From Watersipora subatra (lineage: Eukaryota; Bryozoa; Gymnolaemata; Cheilostomatida; Watersiporidae), in the NCBI RefSeq assembly GCF_963576615.1, contig NC_088717.1:51065026-51129025 (forward strand): a stretch of DNA of 64,000 nucleotides, in the 5' to 3' direction. Of this stretch, positions 12,401 to 25,600 are shown one piece after another. The notes beneath the pieces were generated by a model. It had not been told where the DNA came from and made no database searches. It was given only the letters and a program-made list of their open reading frames with translations. Each line of letters starts with the position of its first letter. Positions within the stretch are counted from its first letter, which is position 1. The translations under genes were made by a program, and so were the position numbers.

Positions 12401-13051
12401 CATGTCAAATGAAAGCTCTGGAAATCTTTGAAGAACCTGTATACTTCCATTCGAAGTGTTACCAGGTATCCATGTACCCGGTATAGTTGCCACTGCTGAA
12501 ACAGTTCCAGCAAACAGAGTAAATAGAAAATAGCCTAATGCCCATATTTTGGCACAAGTTTTATATTTGGTATCTGGTCCAAAAGGATCAGTCAAGAAGC
12601 ACCACACAGCGTAAGACCACGAGTATTTGTCATCAGTATTTGCTGATGTTAATTTAATTCGCCGGTTAAAAAACTCAAATTGCTTCTCCAAGTCGTGTCT
12701 TTCATCAAGATTCTGAGCGCAGCAGTCTGATACCGCTGCAGTGTCAATCTCCCAAAATTTCAAGTGAGACAGGAAGTCTGAGTAGCAAATATTCTTAGGA
12801 CAGTGAAGCTCACCGCTTATATAGAACTTGAGAACCTCTTTGAAAATTTCAGGATCGCTTTCAAAGAAGTACTTGGCACGGGACGGTTCCTTTTGTACCA
12901 ACTTGCCGAGTCGAGATTCTGGGTATTTTAATAAAGTGTCAACATTACTAACAAAGTTCTGTCCAGAAATCTGAATTAAAATTTTACATTCTTCTTTTCT
13001 CAAACCCAGCTCTGGAAAATCTTCAAGGATGCAATCTTCCAACGTTTCCAT
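9413..13051 (-). CDS. Kv-type potassium channel subunit, gene 2 (degenerate S4)
   Basis: Paralogue of Kv gene 1, lying directly upstream of it on the same strand. Coding exons 12051-13051, 10226-10386 and 9413-9666 are in phase and give 471 aa. The ATG sits immediately after a strong acceptor (tttttttggcag), so a 5' untranslated exon probably lies further upstream. T1 has HX5CX20CC (H83, C89, C110-C111). S2 keeps the inner Glu (LLEVWARF) and S3 keeps Asp. S4 reads GQLRYVRLLSY, again with only two arginines. The filter TVGYGD is at 398-403, and S6 has SLPIAIVGGNF. Introns fall at the same places as in gene 1: phase 2 inside S4 and phase 1 just before the pore helix. The exon holding S5 is exactly 161 nt in both. 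The two are a tandem duplication; gene 2 could be the partner subunit of gene 1. Confidence 0.9.
10417..11560. repeat. 19-bp minisatellite, about 60 copies
   Basis: Unit actgagtgactaatatgat, mostly 19 bp with single-base variants, filling most of the intron between the S4 and S5 exons of Kv gene 2. Confidence 0.97.
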
Positions 13052-13227
13052 CTGCCAAAAAAATACTGACAAGCAATAAAGGAATAGTATTTCACGCAAA
13101 CACCAAGGTAGACCTGTTTAGTAGATTTATAACTATAGCAACTCAGTTTGATTTGGCTAAATACATATCTATACAAGTATATATATATATGTGTATATAT
13201 ATATACATGTATATATATTTATATAAA

Positions 13228-13388
13228 TTGTTTCTTCACCCCCTGGTTAACACATATGGGTGGTAATTTCTGCTCTAACTCGGATCTCCTACCAGAGACC
13301 TGGGAGTTTGAGCACTCGCCTCAAGATCTTAGCTGTTCCCAACAGCGCACTTTTCTGCAACTTATCTGAGTTGACTGCTGTCGGTGAA
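13228..13388 (-). mobile_element. LINE 3' end, second copy of the RLE-type element
   Basis: The reverse complement matches 3180-3325 closely: the same LGTAKILRRVLKLPGLW-like C terminus, then a stop codon, then a short 3' UTR ending gaagaaacaat. TA microsatellite borders it on both sides (13175-13227 and from 13389). Confidence 0.8.
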
Positions 13389-13577
13389 TATATATATATA
13401 TATATATCTATATATATTCTTCAAGCTGTAGACTTCAACGTCTACAGCCTAAAGAATGCACTAGCGGGAAACTGTCAGTCGCTGAAAAAAAAGATAAGTG
13501 AACTATTTAATTTTCCAATTTATACTGCTCCATCTTATGTTGAGCACTCTGATTTTAGTTCTAAGTATGATACATTT

Positions 13578-13666
<89 letters not shown>
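13389..13666. repeat. TA microsatellites around a 130-bp unique insert
   Basis: TA run at 13389-13421, then about 150 bp of non-repetitive sequence (13422-13578) open in one frame (starting LQAVDFNVYSLKNALAG), then a long TA run 13579-13664 followed by gtgcacaataaagttttattattatg. The insert may be another retroelement 3' fragment; its family was not recognised. Confidence 0.6.
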
Positions 13667-13667
<1 letters not shown>

Positions 13668-14544
13668 CACAATAAAGTTTTATTATTATGAAAAATGCTT
13701 TCAATGAAAATACCAAAACAAAGTGACCTAAGTAATATACATACCTACGTAACATACATGCCTAAGTATTATGCGCATTTACGTAACATACATACCTAGT
13801 TAAAAAAACACCTAAGTTACATACACACCTGAGTAACATACACAACTACACCCATAAGTAACAGCTCTAAGAAAATAAGGATTACCTGTATTTCAGTCAG
13901 AGTTCATTTATGAATAGGTTACGTCAGTCGACTGTTCAACAAAAACTTCCTCTAATGGTATCACATCTAATTTGAACACACTGGTGCTCACTAACTGGTG
14001 CAGCTCTTCAAGCATGCATAAAAATGATGTACATAACCTTAAAGTAGATTTCCCTTGACAGTGCATAGCAAGTGCTCAAGACGTACATTAACGAGTGGTG
14101 TATGTCCATGTCAAGTAATAAATCAATATTATTGTATGTATGGATAATCACAGGGAAACGGACAGAGAGCCAGTCGCACTTTGTTTGCTTAACCCAAACA
14201 TTATGTAGACCTTTCGTAAAATTGGTTGAAAAGATATTCTGTATCAAGTTTGGAAACTGACTTCGTGAACTAAATAAATAATCAATTATTTCAAAAACTT
14301 CAACTGTTGTTTGAAGTAAAACAACTCTTTTATTGTTTGTATTAATTTACTCAGATATGCTGATTCTAGTTCCTGATCCAGTATCGAGATTGCTTGCAGC
14401 TCAAGCAACTATCAACGCTTCATAGAATCACACGGCTAGTAAGATGCTACTAGAGTTATCCTCTCACTCTGCAAACATTTTTATGCATCTTTTTTTCTCG
14501 CTCAGCTCACAATGCAAGCTCCATTTTCATTACAAGATGTAATA

Positions 14545-15050
14545 TAGCCCAAGGTTTATTTCTAACTCAAAGTTTAAGGATAGCTTAAGGGTTAGGTTTC
14601 AATTCAGCCGAAAGTCTTGCTACAGCCAAAGGTTTAACTATAGCATAAGATCTAACTGTAATGGCTGAATAATAGCTGAAGGTTTGAATATAGCCAAAGG
14701 TTTAACATTTGTATGCCCAACGTACGTTATACAATACATTATATAGCCCAAAGTTTAAATATAGCCCTAAGTTTAAATATAGCCCAAAGTTTAAATATAG
14801 CCTAAGGTTTAAATATAGCCTAAGGTTTAAATACAGCATAAGATGTAACTGTAGCTGAAGGCTTAAATATAGCCAAAGGTTTAAATATAGCCAAAGGTTT
14901 GAATATAGCCTAAGGTTTAAATATAACCTAAGGTTTAAATATAGCATAAGCTTTAAATATAGCATAAAATGTAACTATATCTGAAGATTTAAATATAGCC
15001 TAAGGTTTGAACATAACCGAAGGCTTAAATACAGCCTAAAATTGAATATA
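14545..15050. repeat. 18-bp minisatellite
   Basis: About 28 diverged units of aaatatagcctaaggttt. The unit is a multiple of three, so it creates a false minus-strand frame of repeating LYLNLR. Confidence 0.95.
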
Positions 15051-15599
15051 AGTCTACTTATTACAATAAGAGCAAATGATGAGAAGTACTAAAAGAATAC
15101 AAGCAACTGGAACCAACTCTGACATGCCTCATGTGATTACAACCACTCTTGCATTGCTTCAGTTATTGACAGGAAATAATCACAATATCTGCTATGGAAT
15201 ATGTCCTATAATATTATACATTTTACATGAAAAGTAGTCTTTCTTTGGTTTAACCCTGGTTCATAGCAACAACCCTGTACAGAAGGACGTTAGAATAGTG
15301 GATAGAAACTTCTCAAACTATTCTACTATTACAATTATTGGAACGTTTTAATCTGTTTAAAAACTAAAAAATAGCCTTTTCAAATGAGCTTTTAATACAT
15401 AAGTATACTGAATTTATTGTAGATAATCTAATAACAGAGCAGACTAGACTGGAGATGTATTGCAGAGTTTGTAGCTACTCATAGTTTTATTGTAATAGAA
15501 GATAACAATGAAATAATAAGCTAATACACAAGGCAAAGCACAAAATAGAATCATCGCTTTGTAAACCGCAACAACCATTTATGTATAAAATAGTGAAAT

Positions 15600-15860
15600 A
15601 TAAGTAGAATGAAGAAGGAAATCGAGAGAGCGAGAGAGAAAAAGATGAAAGAGAAAAAAAGAGATAAGAGTGAGGAAGATGAAGAGAAAAAGAAGAGCTG
15701 AAGGAGAGATAGACAAGAGATAGAGGAGGGAAATAGGAGAGATAGAGGAGAGATACATGTAGAGGGGAGATAGATGAAAGAGAAGAGGGATAGATGAGAG
15801 ACAGAGGAGAGATAGAGGAGCGATAGAGGAAAGATCAAAGAGAGGAGAGAGAGCATCAAA
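15600..15860. repeat. polypurine (GA-rich) tract
   Basis: Almost entirely A and G on the plus strand, with gagagatagaggag units. The Ser/Leu/Phe-rich minus-strand frames are by-products. Confidence 0.9.
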
Positions 15861-16660
15861 TGGCATTCAAGCCATGTTGTTGGGTTTTCTCAGCTTATCT
15901 GAAAGGAATTTAGGTTCCAGATTTTGGCACCCGACTCAAAAAGTGTCAAATCTTGTTCAAATATTGGTTTATGTAGACCTGAGATGATTGAAAATCAAGG
16001 GTGAACTGCTTACTACTATCTTCCTGCTTTTTATGTTCATTCAGCTGTAATCCTGTTGACAAGACATTTGTAGAGGCCAACACGCATAAAAGCAGCGCAG
16101 CTCCTGTCTGTTCGCTTAAAGCACGTCCGTTACACCAGTGCAATATTTTTTATTGTCACTACTCTACATACTGACCTACCATTTTGTAACCAGGTAAACT
16201 TTGCACACCTGTATGCGCGATATGAATTAAAAATTTACACATATCTATGAACAATACAATACAGCCAATGGGTACAGCATTCCGAATGTGGTTATTGTTT
16301 TAGAATGAATGCTTTGGAGTAATAGCTAACGCTCACGCCTAATGAAAGGTATTATTTAATTGTCTCAAATCAGGACTGTTTATTTTACTGAACGACTTAA
16401 TAAAGAGGAAAAGCAACAGTGTCATTAGAATATTATCTAGACTCCAAATGCATATTATTAATTTACTAGAGGCTTTCAGAGACTCGAGGCACCGTATCTA
16501 CGAGTGCCAATCAGTCTCAATAGCTTTTCTTCATCCATGAAAGAACATTATTGAGCACCCAGATCATTGGCATCGCTGCTGATGCTCCTATTTAACCAAA
16601 GTTTTCACTCTGTTCTCTGATTAAAGCAGGAAAGAAAGCATTATAGTTGACAGCTTAGAT

Positions 16661-19600
16661 ATGGAAGAGCTGATGCCTTCTAATGCTGATGGGAAAGGTT
16701 TAGTAACCACAAACACTGCAGTAATCCGAGAATGTCTCAAAGAATGCTCGGTAAGTTATGTACCTGTACGTTTTCAATCAGTCTATTGGTTGAAGAGCTA
16801 TATGCTGTAATCAGAACTATTGATTGACCATTTAGATACTGCGCTATTTATTAATCAAGTCAACACTGCAGTCAGTAGCAATTGACTTGAAAAAACTACA
16901 ACTATTATTGGTAGTAGATCACTTGAAGCAAACACTGAACACCGAGTTTTTAATAAGACTGACACTAGGTTTTGGTGCAAACAAAAGCAAAGTGAATTAA
17001 GCTAGCTATAGTGATAAAGTCCACGGATACGCGTTAAGTTGTGTGATATTCCCTCGTCCAAAATGTCACTAAAATGATATCTTCAGCTAGTAATTCCAGC
17101 ACAAAATGTTGCTACTAAACTCTGTGGCAAACTTCGTTAATTTTGTTAATGTGTTTGTTTATAAGATTAACGACAAGCCAACTATTTCTCCTCAAGTTAG
17201 CACAGCTTTTTGTTCTAACTTGAATAATTAAACCAGTCATATCACAAGTAATCACAACCCCAGAAATGGTGTATTACTGGAATAGAGAAGACATTACTGC
17301 AGTAATATCTTCTCTGCACAGCAGTATTACCTGATCAAACAACTGCTATCTTCCTCTACACTGTTGCTACGATGCTGATGACCTCATTATTGCTATAGAT
17401 ATTCTCATCACATAGATCCATGCTAACTTGAAGCTGGATTTTAGTATTTCTTTGGTCAAGGATGCTTTGAATACACTGTAATGTACGATTGTCAGATATG
17501 TAACAATATATATTTGATTTGAGCTCAGATCTGCTGATTACCTTCAAAACAAGATTTGACTGTATCTTTTACAATTTTGAATATCAACATGAACAGAACA
17601 ACTGATACCTAGCAGTTTCTATAACTGATACCTAACAGTTGCTATAACTGAAATACATCATTTTTAAGCTAACTGTACAATTTAACCCTGGCCATTACGG
17701 TTTAGATCAAACTTAGGGTGGCCATCTTAGAATTTATAAAACCTTGTAACTGCATTCACCTAACCTGCAAGAATAATAAAGCAATGGTAAATAGACTCAA
17801 GTTGTTGCCGATATGAGACTAGGAGAGACTAAGTCAAAATCGCATTCAAAATTTTGATGGTAGCTCTTACATACACGCAGTGATATGCTGTATGTGTCAT
17901 ACCTAACTTATACATAGTCATATACTGTAGGTGTCCTACCTAACTCCTACATAGTCATATACTGTAGGTGTCATACTGATATTTACTTTGTTTTATGTAT
18001 TCTACTACTAGTATACATTTTCTCCAGCTACAGTTCAACTCTATAACCATGTGTATGACTCACATCACCAACATCCTCTTTGACTTTGTCAATGATGATG
18101 TACAAGGGTCAAGGTCAGAGATTCTTCCTCGTATTTTGCAGTTAATGGTAAGTTCAGCTATTGCTACTTCAATCACCGGTCGATTGAGAAATTTTATCAT
18201 TTGCATGTTACTTGTGATTTTGCTGAGAGTTATTTGTTAAAATATTTTACTGTATATATTCCTTTTTATACAATAAATCTTTGAAATGTGTCCAATATAT
18301 TTTCACTCATTCAAGCCTTTAGCTACATGTATATGTGTATTTTGAACTATATCCCAGTTGTGAGCAAAAAGAACAATTTCTTACTTCCTTGGTAAATTTT
18401 ATCTTGGCAACTCCCGAGTAGGCGTTTCATTTGGCAAAGCCCACTAGTTAAAATGGTTTAACCTAATTTTTTTGATGATGTAACCTTATTCAAGCCAAAA
18501 ATTATATAACATTGCGATTGCAAATTACAAACCGTTGTTATCACTGCACGTGGTTTAGAGATTGCTTTGTAACTATATGTCATCTATTTAGTTAGTTGTT
18601 GCTGATGATTTATTGATGGACTTGTGTTATTGCCATTATTCTTATTATTACTATTATTATTATTAGTACTATTATTATTACCATTATTATTATTACTATT
18701 ATTACCATTATTATTACTATTATCACCATTATTATTATTACTAATATTATTATTATCATTCCTAATATTGTTCCTCAGAAAGACATAAGTGGAGATAAGA
18801 TGAAGGAGATGACAGCTGATCTTCCGCGAGGAGAAAGGCGAATCTTGACTGGTATAGCAGACCGGTTCTCTGAGTGTGAACAGCTAATCTATAAGAGCAT
18901 GAACAGAGTAGCTGACCTGAGACATACTGATGAACACAAGCAGGCCATGCAAATTGTAGCTCTGCAGAAACTGCTAGAAAGCAAAGACAAAGAAATTACT
19001 AGGTGAGTATTCTGATGACAAGTGTCTCTGTGGATCTGCATCCACTGGAATGCAACTTATCAGCTGCATTGGATTTACACAGCTCTGCAATATACCTAAC
19101 TTAGCCTGTGCTTCTTACAGTTTTGTATGAGGCTTAACTTAGCCTGTGCTTCTTACAGTTCAACATGAGACTTAACTTAGCCTGTGCTACTTACAGTTCT
19201 GTAAAAAACTTAGCCTGTGCTACTTACAGTTCTGTGTGAGACATAACTTAGCCTGTGCTTCTTACAGTTCTACATGAGCCTTAATTCAGCCTGTGCTACT
19301 TACAGTTCTGTATAAAACTTAGCCTGTGCTACTTACAGTTCGGTGTAAGACTTAACTTAGCTTGTGATTCTTTGCAGATTTTCTGACAGCCTAATATTAT
19401 TATAGTTAACTTAACAAGAGCTGCAGACACTTCAGCGCTTGGTTCAACTTAGCCTGTGTTTCTTGCACAGTCGCTGCTTTTTGTTTTCCAACCCGTAATG
19501 ATAATCGTTAGCCCTGATGCTAAAGTTGCATGCTTTTGTTAGTCTAAAGACAAGTGAAAACGTGACCTTGTGGCAGAAGGAAAAAGTTCGGATTTTAAAA

Positions 19601-22600
19601 GACCACGAAGAGAAAATAAACAGTCTGAAAACAAGAATATCTGAAATGGATCGGGAGAAGGAGGTGCTGAGGCAGAAACTTGAAGATAGGAATGATGCAT
19701 TAAAAACTGAAAAACTGCGGGTAGAGGTTACAAAAAAAAGATCATCAGCTAGCCTGCCCCCTGGTGAGCTGCTTACCGCTACCAGTACGACATAAAATAG
19801 CTGTTTCCTTGATCGGAACCAATGACAGCCATCCAGCATGTCAGCTGCCAAGCTTTAGTCACTCCAAAAACTCATCTTTCCTGAAAGTTTAATAGCTTTT
19901 GTCAAGAATTAGTGTGCAGCTGCTCAAATTCTTAAACTGTTTGTAAGAATTGTCTTTACTTGAGGTTTTTTGCATCTGTACGGTTTTCCAGACACCCTAT
20001 CTGCTTTTTGAATACGCCAATTTACACACCTTCTTTAATAACTTTAAGGTCAATGTATTTTATTCTCATGTTTTCATTGTATGAAGCATAAAATACAGAT
20101 AAGTAGCCTAATCCATTCCAAGGTCTTCCCAAACAAACTCCTTTATACGTTCAAACTAGACAAACAACTAAATTTACTTTTTTAATATAATGATTATACA
20201 GCAACTAAGGTATTACTGATTTGTATCAACAAGTTTTTTCTTTTTTTTATAACGTTCACATGATTTAGCGTCTCTGATTACAATAATGTTACGCTAAGTT
20301 AAAGAGAACACAAACCTTCAATTTCAATTTATAATGATTTTTTGTCACTATTTCTTCATTGAAAATTTCTTCTTCCAAAGAATAACTAAGCATAAAAGAA
20401 AGTGAAAAATGGATAAAAATAGATACCCTAGATGCTATACGTTGTTTTCTTTCTGAGTTCCAGCAAGAAGGAAAAGGATTCTTTGTAGGCTAAATATGAG
20501 CACCTTTTAATTCAAATAGAATCTGAGAACTTACACTTAATGGAAGCTATACGTTATATGAAATTCCTTATGTAATACGAAGCAAAAACTTCTCATTAAT
20601 TCTTTACGTTAAGTAGAATTTACATACAAAGACATTTAGGTTATAGAACTGTTCAGTGCAATTTGAAGCTGAATGTCAAGCTAAATGATTATTGTTGGGA
20701 GACTACAACGTGTCGTACTGTGAATTTTCTTTCTACTCTTCTTGCAGAGGAGTCAGACCTGGCCCTACTTGAGGATCTCAAGAGGAAGGTCTATCTCTAT
20801 GACAAAGACCTCCAGCGCGCGGAGTCCCAGATGGGCAACTTTCAGTCTGACATGCTAGGCATGATGGGAGGAATACAGGGGGAGATAATGTAAGTCACAT
20901 GTAGCCCACTATATTAATTGTGACTCGAAAATCAGCTCAAACATAAGGTAGCTAGCAAAAATAACACAATAATAAAATGACATGAACTTATATTGAATAA
21001 ACAAATTGTTCTTCTGATAAGGGACACAATTTGTATAAACACACAGCAATCATGCAGACCTTTGGAGTACGTATAATTGGACAGCTTTTTAATAAAAAGA
21101 CTCAACTTAAGAGTTAAAATTTTACACGTAGAAATTATGGGAGATAAAATATAAAAAATCAACTTCTTATCAGAAATGAAGCATTCCGGTCAATTAGGTT
21201 TCTTTGTTACTAGAGAACAAAAAGATTTCAACGTACTTTAAGCCTAGACTACTGCTTAAAAATGAACTCCCATAAAACTTTAGTAGATCTTTTCCAAAAG
21301 TATCAGTATTTTTACTTCATTTATGATTGTTTTTGATGTTTGAGGTGATCTGATTCAAGATTTTTCAAATTTAAAATCGACAAAACTGGATCACGGTTCA
21401 ATGTTCAGATCTAGGGAAAATGTGATTATGATATCTATAGTTCCAAAAGACCAACAGAATACAGACGCGTAATACTGCAACTTGAACACAATAACTGATA
21501 TCAATAGCAATGATAGCAACTAGTGACATCATTTCACACGTATTTTTCTTCTGAGCATTTTTATCTAAGCTTCGAACAAACGAACAAACACAGTTCTTAT
21601 TATAGTAAAGATCCTTGTTGTATGGACTTCATTGTTAAGACTGATTTAGAGATTTTAGTTACCTAGATCTTACATTTTTGAAGTTATGTATAACCTAAAA
21701 ACAATAAATAAATCCTTAATTTAGGTTACAACGATTTGTGGTATTGACAGACGATATGCCTACATTCTTTTTCAACTTCCAAAGGTCATTTGAACCTTGT
21801 TCAAAGCTGCTAAGAAATGCAGTGATCAATTTGTGCTGTAAGAAAGCTAATAGATATCTCAGAAATATTTACTATAATAAAAGCCTTGCCAGTTGGTCTG
21901 TTCAGACTCATGCTAAGAGTGTTACAAGAAAAATTGTTCCATAACTGAATTGAACTCAGGTATTTCATTTTGCTGGCAGGCAAGCTAACCACTACACCAC
22001 TCCACCACCTTAGAACATTCTGGAATAATTATGCGGATCCTTATCAAACATGATGATCTCTCACAGCAAACGAGACTGCCAGCGTACTAGTTATATCACT
22101 CTACGCTGTAGACATATTTGCGAATATGCTGATAACAAAAGTTCAAATGAAAGCACTAGGGAAAACAAGGTGGCTGCAAGCGTAAAAAGCTTGTCACTCT
22201 GCCTGACAGTCATTGTCAATAGTAATTAGAGCATGTTTGATCCAAATGTCATGTGATATGTCATGTGACTAACTTTTTGTTCTTTGCAGGACTGCAGGAT
22301 CACATACAAAAGACACTCTAACTTCCACACAGCTGTCTAAACTCAACGACAGGATAGATAAAATTAAGGCAGCCATAGCGGGTGACATGGATATACAAGT
22401 AGTACGGGCTGATTTAAGTGACAAGTACCTGCCAAGCAAGTCTGGCCTGGTTAGTAGCTTGATTCTCTAAGGCTCATTTATATCTCTTCTAGTCTCTGTG
22501 TTTATTGAGCTAAACGTGAAACATTAGATAGGTTACCCATCATCTTTATGACCAAAGACTATACTAAAACTGAATGATTGTTCTTAAAAATTTAAACATA

Positions 22601-25600
22601 CTGGTTTGTATTTTCAGGATTTCTTTGTGACCAGGAATGGAAAAAAAGTGGTGAGTATTTAAACAAATGATAGCCTCCGAGCCACAACTTGGTCCACATT
22701 AAAATGAGGAGTATCATATTTATACACATATTATACATGCTGCCCTGCTTCCAAACTGGCAGTTTAAAAGTGGCATAACAAATGTTCCTTTAGCCGTGAC
22801 TCTTCACTGATTATTATAGCACAATTATGATAAATACCTTCATTTAACTTTTTATTTTAAACTCAACATAGTTGATCGTTTAGTCACCAAAGATTTTTAG
22901 GACAATGGTCTACACCTGTCTAAACTCTACTTTTTCAGTGTGTGTGTCTCTTTCTTGGTCTGCATTAACTCACTGCGTTCTCACACTTTTTTGGCCAGTT
23001 TTGTCTAAACTTCCCACGCATATGCCGCATGCCTTCTGCCAGATTGCTAAAAATCTGGTTCATGAAAACCAGCGCCTTAACCAATCACTTGAAGGAGATC
23101 TGATTAAAAATGAAAGGAACGCCCTCATCGCCGGGCTTATTGCTACTGAATATTAAAAATATTCTAGCTTTTAGTAAATAATTCACATACTTGAAAACAT
23201 TTTTTATTGTGATTTGAATGAATTACTTACTAAATCTGTTAGAGAAGTATGCTCTATCTTGCCGCCTGTCACAGGTCGTACAACCGATGCGTGTTCGCCG
23301 ACATGATCGATTACCAAACAAGAACTTGCCTCCGCTGTCGAAGCGTAGAGACTCCAAACACGAGCTAGCGGCTCTATCCATGAAGAGAAGAGACTCAAAA
23401 CAACGACGACAATCTCAAATCATTCAAAGTGAAGGTAAACAGCGCTACAGAACTAGAGCAGCCTTCTCTATACTTCACCACTATTCTAAACTTATTATCA
23501 GAAGGGAAGGCTATATAAGCATTTTAGTGCCATCTTTAGTATTAAAAGTTTACCATAACTGTAATATTATAAAGATTGACTACACAACCAGCCAATCAAA
23601 TAAGCAAGTGAAAAAAATGGCAGAGTTTAGCAAGTTTTTAGAGGTAGTTAAATTTGGAATTTCCCAAATACATGCATCATGGACTTCCCGTTTAGTATGA
23701 GTTAGCTTGTCATTATTGCAAGTGTTCTCAAACCTGTTTTAAACACGATACTAAATTTAATATGGAAATCTTTTAATTCTTGAGTTTGTTTATGAGCAAG
23801 TTTTCGGACTTTTCCTCTAAATAGCGTTAAATTCTCAACCAATATTGGGAATTGTAGGGGAGCTTTCTTGTTTCGATTATATGCCCATTTAATATTGCTG
23901 CAAACTAATAGCTAAGAAAATTTTTAATACAAATCACATCTGTTTTTAAAGACACTAGCTTATTTTTACTAAATCGCCAAGAGTTTCATTAAAAACAGAG
24001 AGCAATTTTTAATAAACTCCATCAAATTGATTACAGGTATCTCTAACCCGCGACTAATAGACGCCAGTCAGAGCACTCTAGACACCTTGGCTGTCATGAA
24101 GCATTTTCCTACACTGTCTGCCAGCTATGTTAAGGATCAGTGGAATAACTTCAAGAAGTATGACACTGATCAAAATGGAGAACTGGATATGTCAGAGGTA
24201 TGTCTGGGCAACTTGGCAGTATGTAATAAGATACACATATCTGGCAGCATTTGAAACATTGGCACCTAGTACACATGGATCTTTAAGAATGATGATATGG
24301 TACAAACAGTTTTGGAATGAAATATCAGCCGTGACACGATTTTCAAAAAATGTTTCTTTTTAATTTTTAGCTCAACAATAAGCATAGTGAATAAAAAAAT
24401 GGATACCGTGATATTTTGTTGCTATGTAGAATCGTGCAGTCAAACAAGAGACGTGGATGTAACATAAATTATTAGCCAAGTTTCAATTTTAAAGCCGTGT
24501 AATCTTATAAACATGACTTTGAACTTGTGCAAATGTTCTTGTTCTTTTTCTCATGCCAAAGTTTATGTTACAATGTCTCCAACTTTCTGAAACTCTTGCA
24601 GATTATGAGCGCAATAACAGGCCTGATGCCAGGTAATGTTAAACCCGCACACATAGAGGTAAGTTAAACTTTGCTTCTAGTAGTATATAAATAATAAATA
24701 TAATAATAAGTATATAATAATACAATAGTAATATAATAAGCAATATGTGTACAGACTCCTGTTTATTAACTTACTAACTTACTTTCCGATTTAATTTGGC
24801 CTTTTTCTACTTATTAAAATATGCTAAAAAGTTAACACTATTTAGAGATTTTTGCTTTAGAAATGATAGCCTATGAATGACCGCAAACATCTTTGACAAT
24901 GCATTATTTTGGAAACTTAAACATGTTAGAAAAAAATAACTTTAGTTCAAGCTCACTTTAGTTGCAGACTTTAAATTGAGTCTATTAATTTTACTAGACT
25001 CAAATTAAAATTTAATATTAGTTTTTTAAACCTTAACCTGAGAATTTTGCTGACTTGAGACATGACTTTAGTGCATTGTGTCATAATCAATAAGGTGAAT
25101 TCTCCAGCCTTCAAGTCAGGTCTCAGCTGTAATATAAGGCTATTGCTAGTGCTACAAAAATTATATGTATAGCATTTTATTGGCATTAGTAATCATCCAC
25201 AAAATAATGTTTTTATTGCATGCCAAAAGAAAAAAAAATAAGAAGACAAAACTTGGGAATTATTGAGTGAGTAGAACAGACATGTTTTAAAAGTTAGTAA
25301 TCTGAAAGTATTGCGGAGAAGTCGAGATATTGAATTGAAAGTTGGAGTAACAGAAAGTTCATAAAAAGAAATATATGATAGTGTATGTAATATATTGGTG
25401 TCACGGAGTAGAAAACGATGTCGGTCATACGTGTAGAAGGATATATAAAGATATATTGTCTGCTCCGCTCCAACTCAACAATAAGCAATAGAACTCCAGA
25501 ATTCTTCTTCTACTGACAACCGGTTTGGCTTCTTTAGACTTCAGTAAAACTGAAAGAGACTGCTAGAGATTGTCTAGCAACTTCATTATTCTAAGCACAA

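Larger units (their letters stand above)
13052..16660. other. repeat-filled region between divergent Kv gene 2 and EF-hand gene
   Basis: No coding exon is supported. It should contain the promoters of both flanking genes. It holds a second LINE 3' end (13228-13388), TA microsatellites, an 18-bp minisatellite (14545-15050) and a polypurine tract (15600-15860). The open frame at 15946-16143 (minus) has a hydrophobic stretch but no splice or family support. Confidence 0.5.

Noticed and set aside
15946-16143. Small minus-strand secreted-protein-like frame (MHWCNGRALSEQTGAALLL)
   Set aside because: Hydrophobic stretch only; no splice context, no relatives and no poly(A) signal near.
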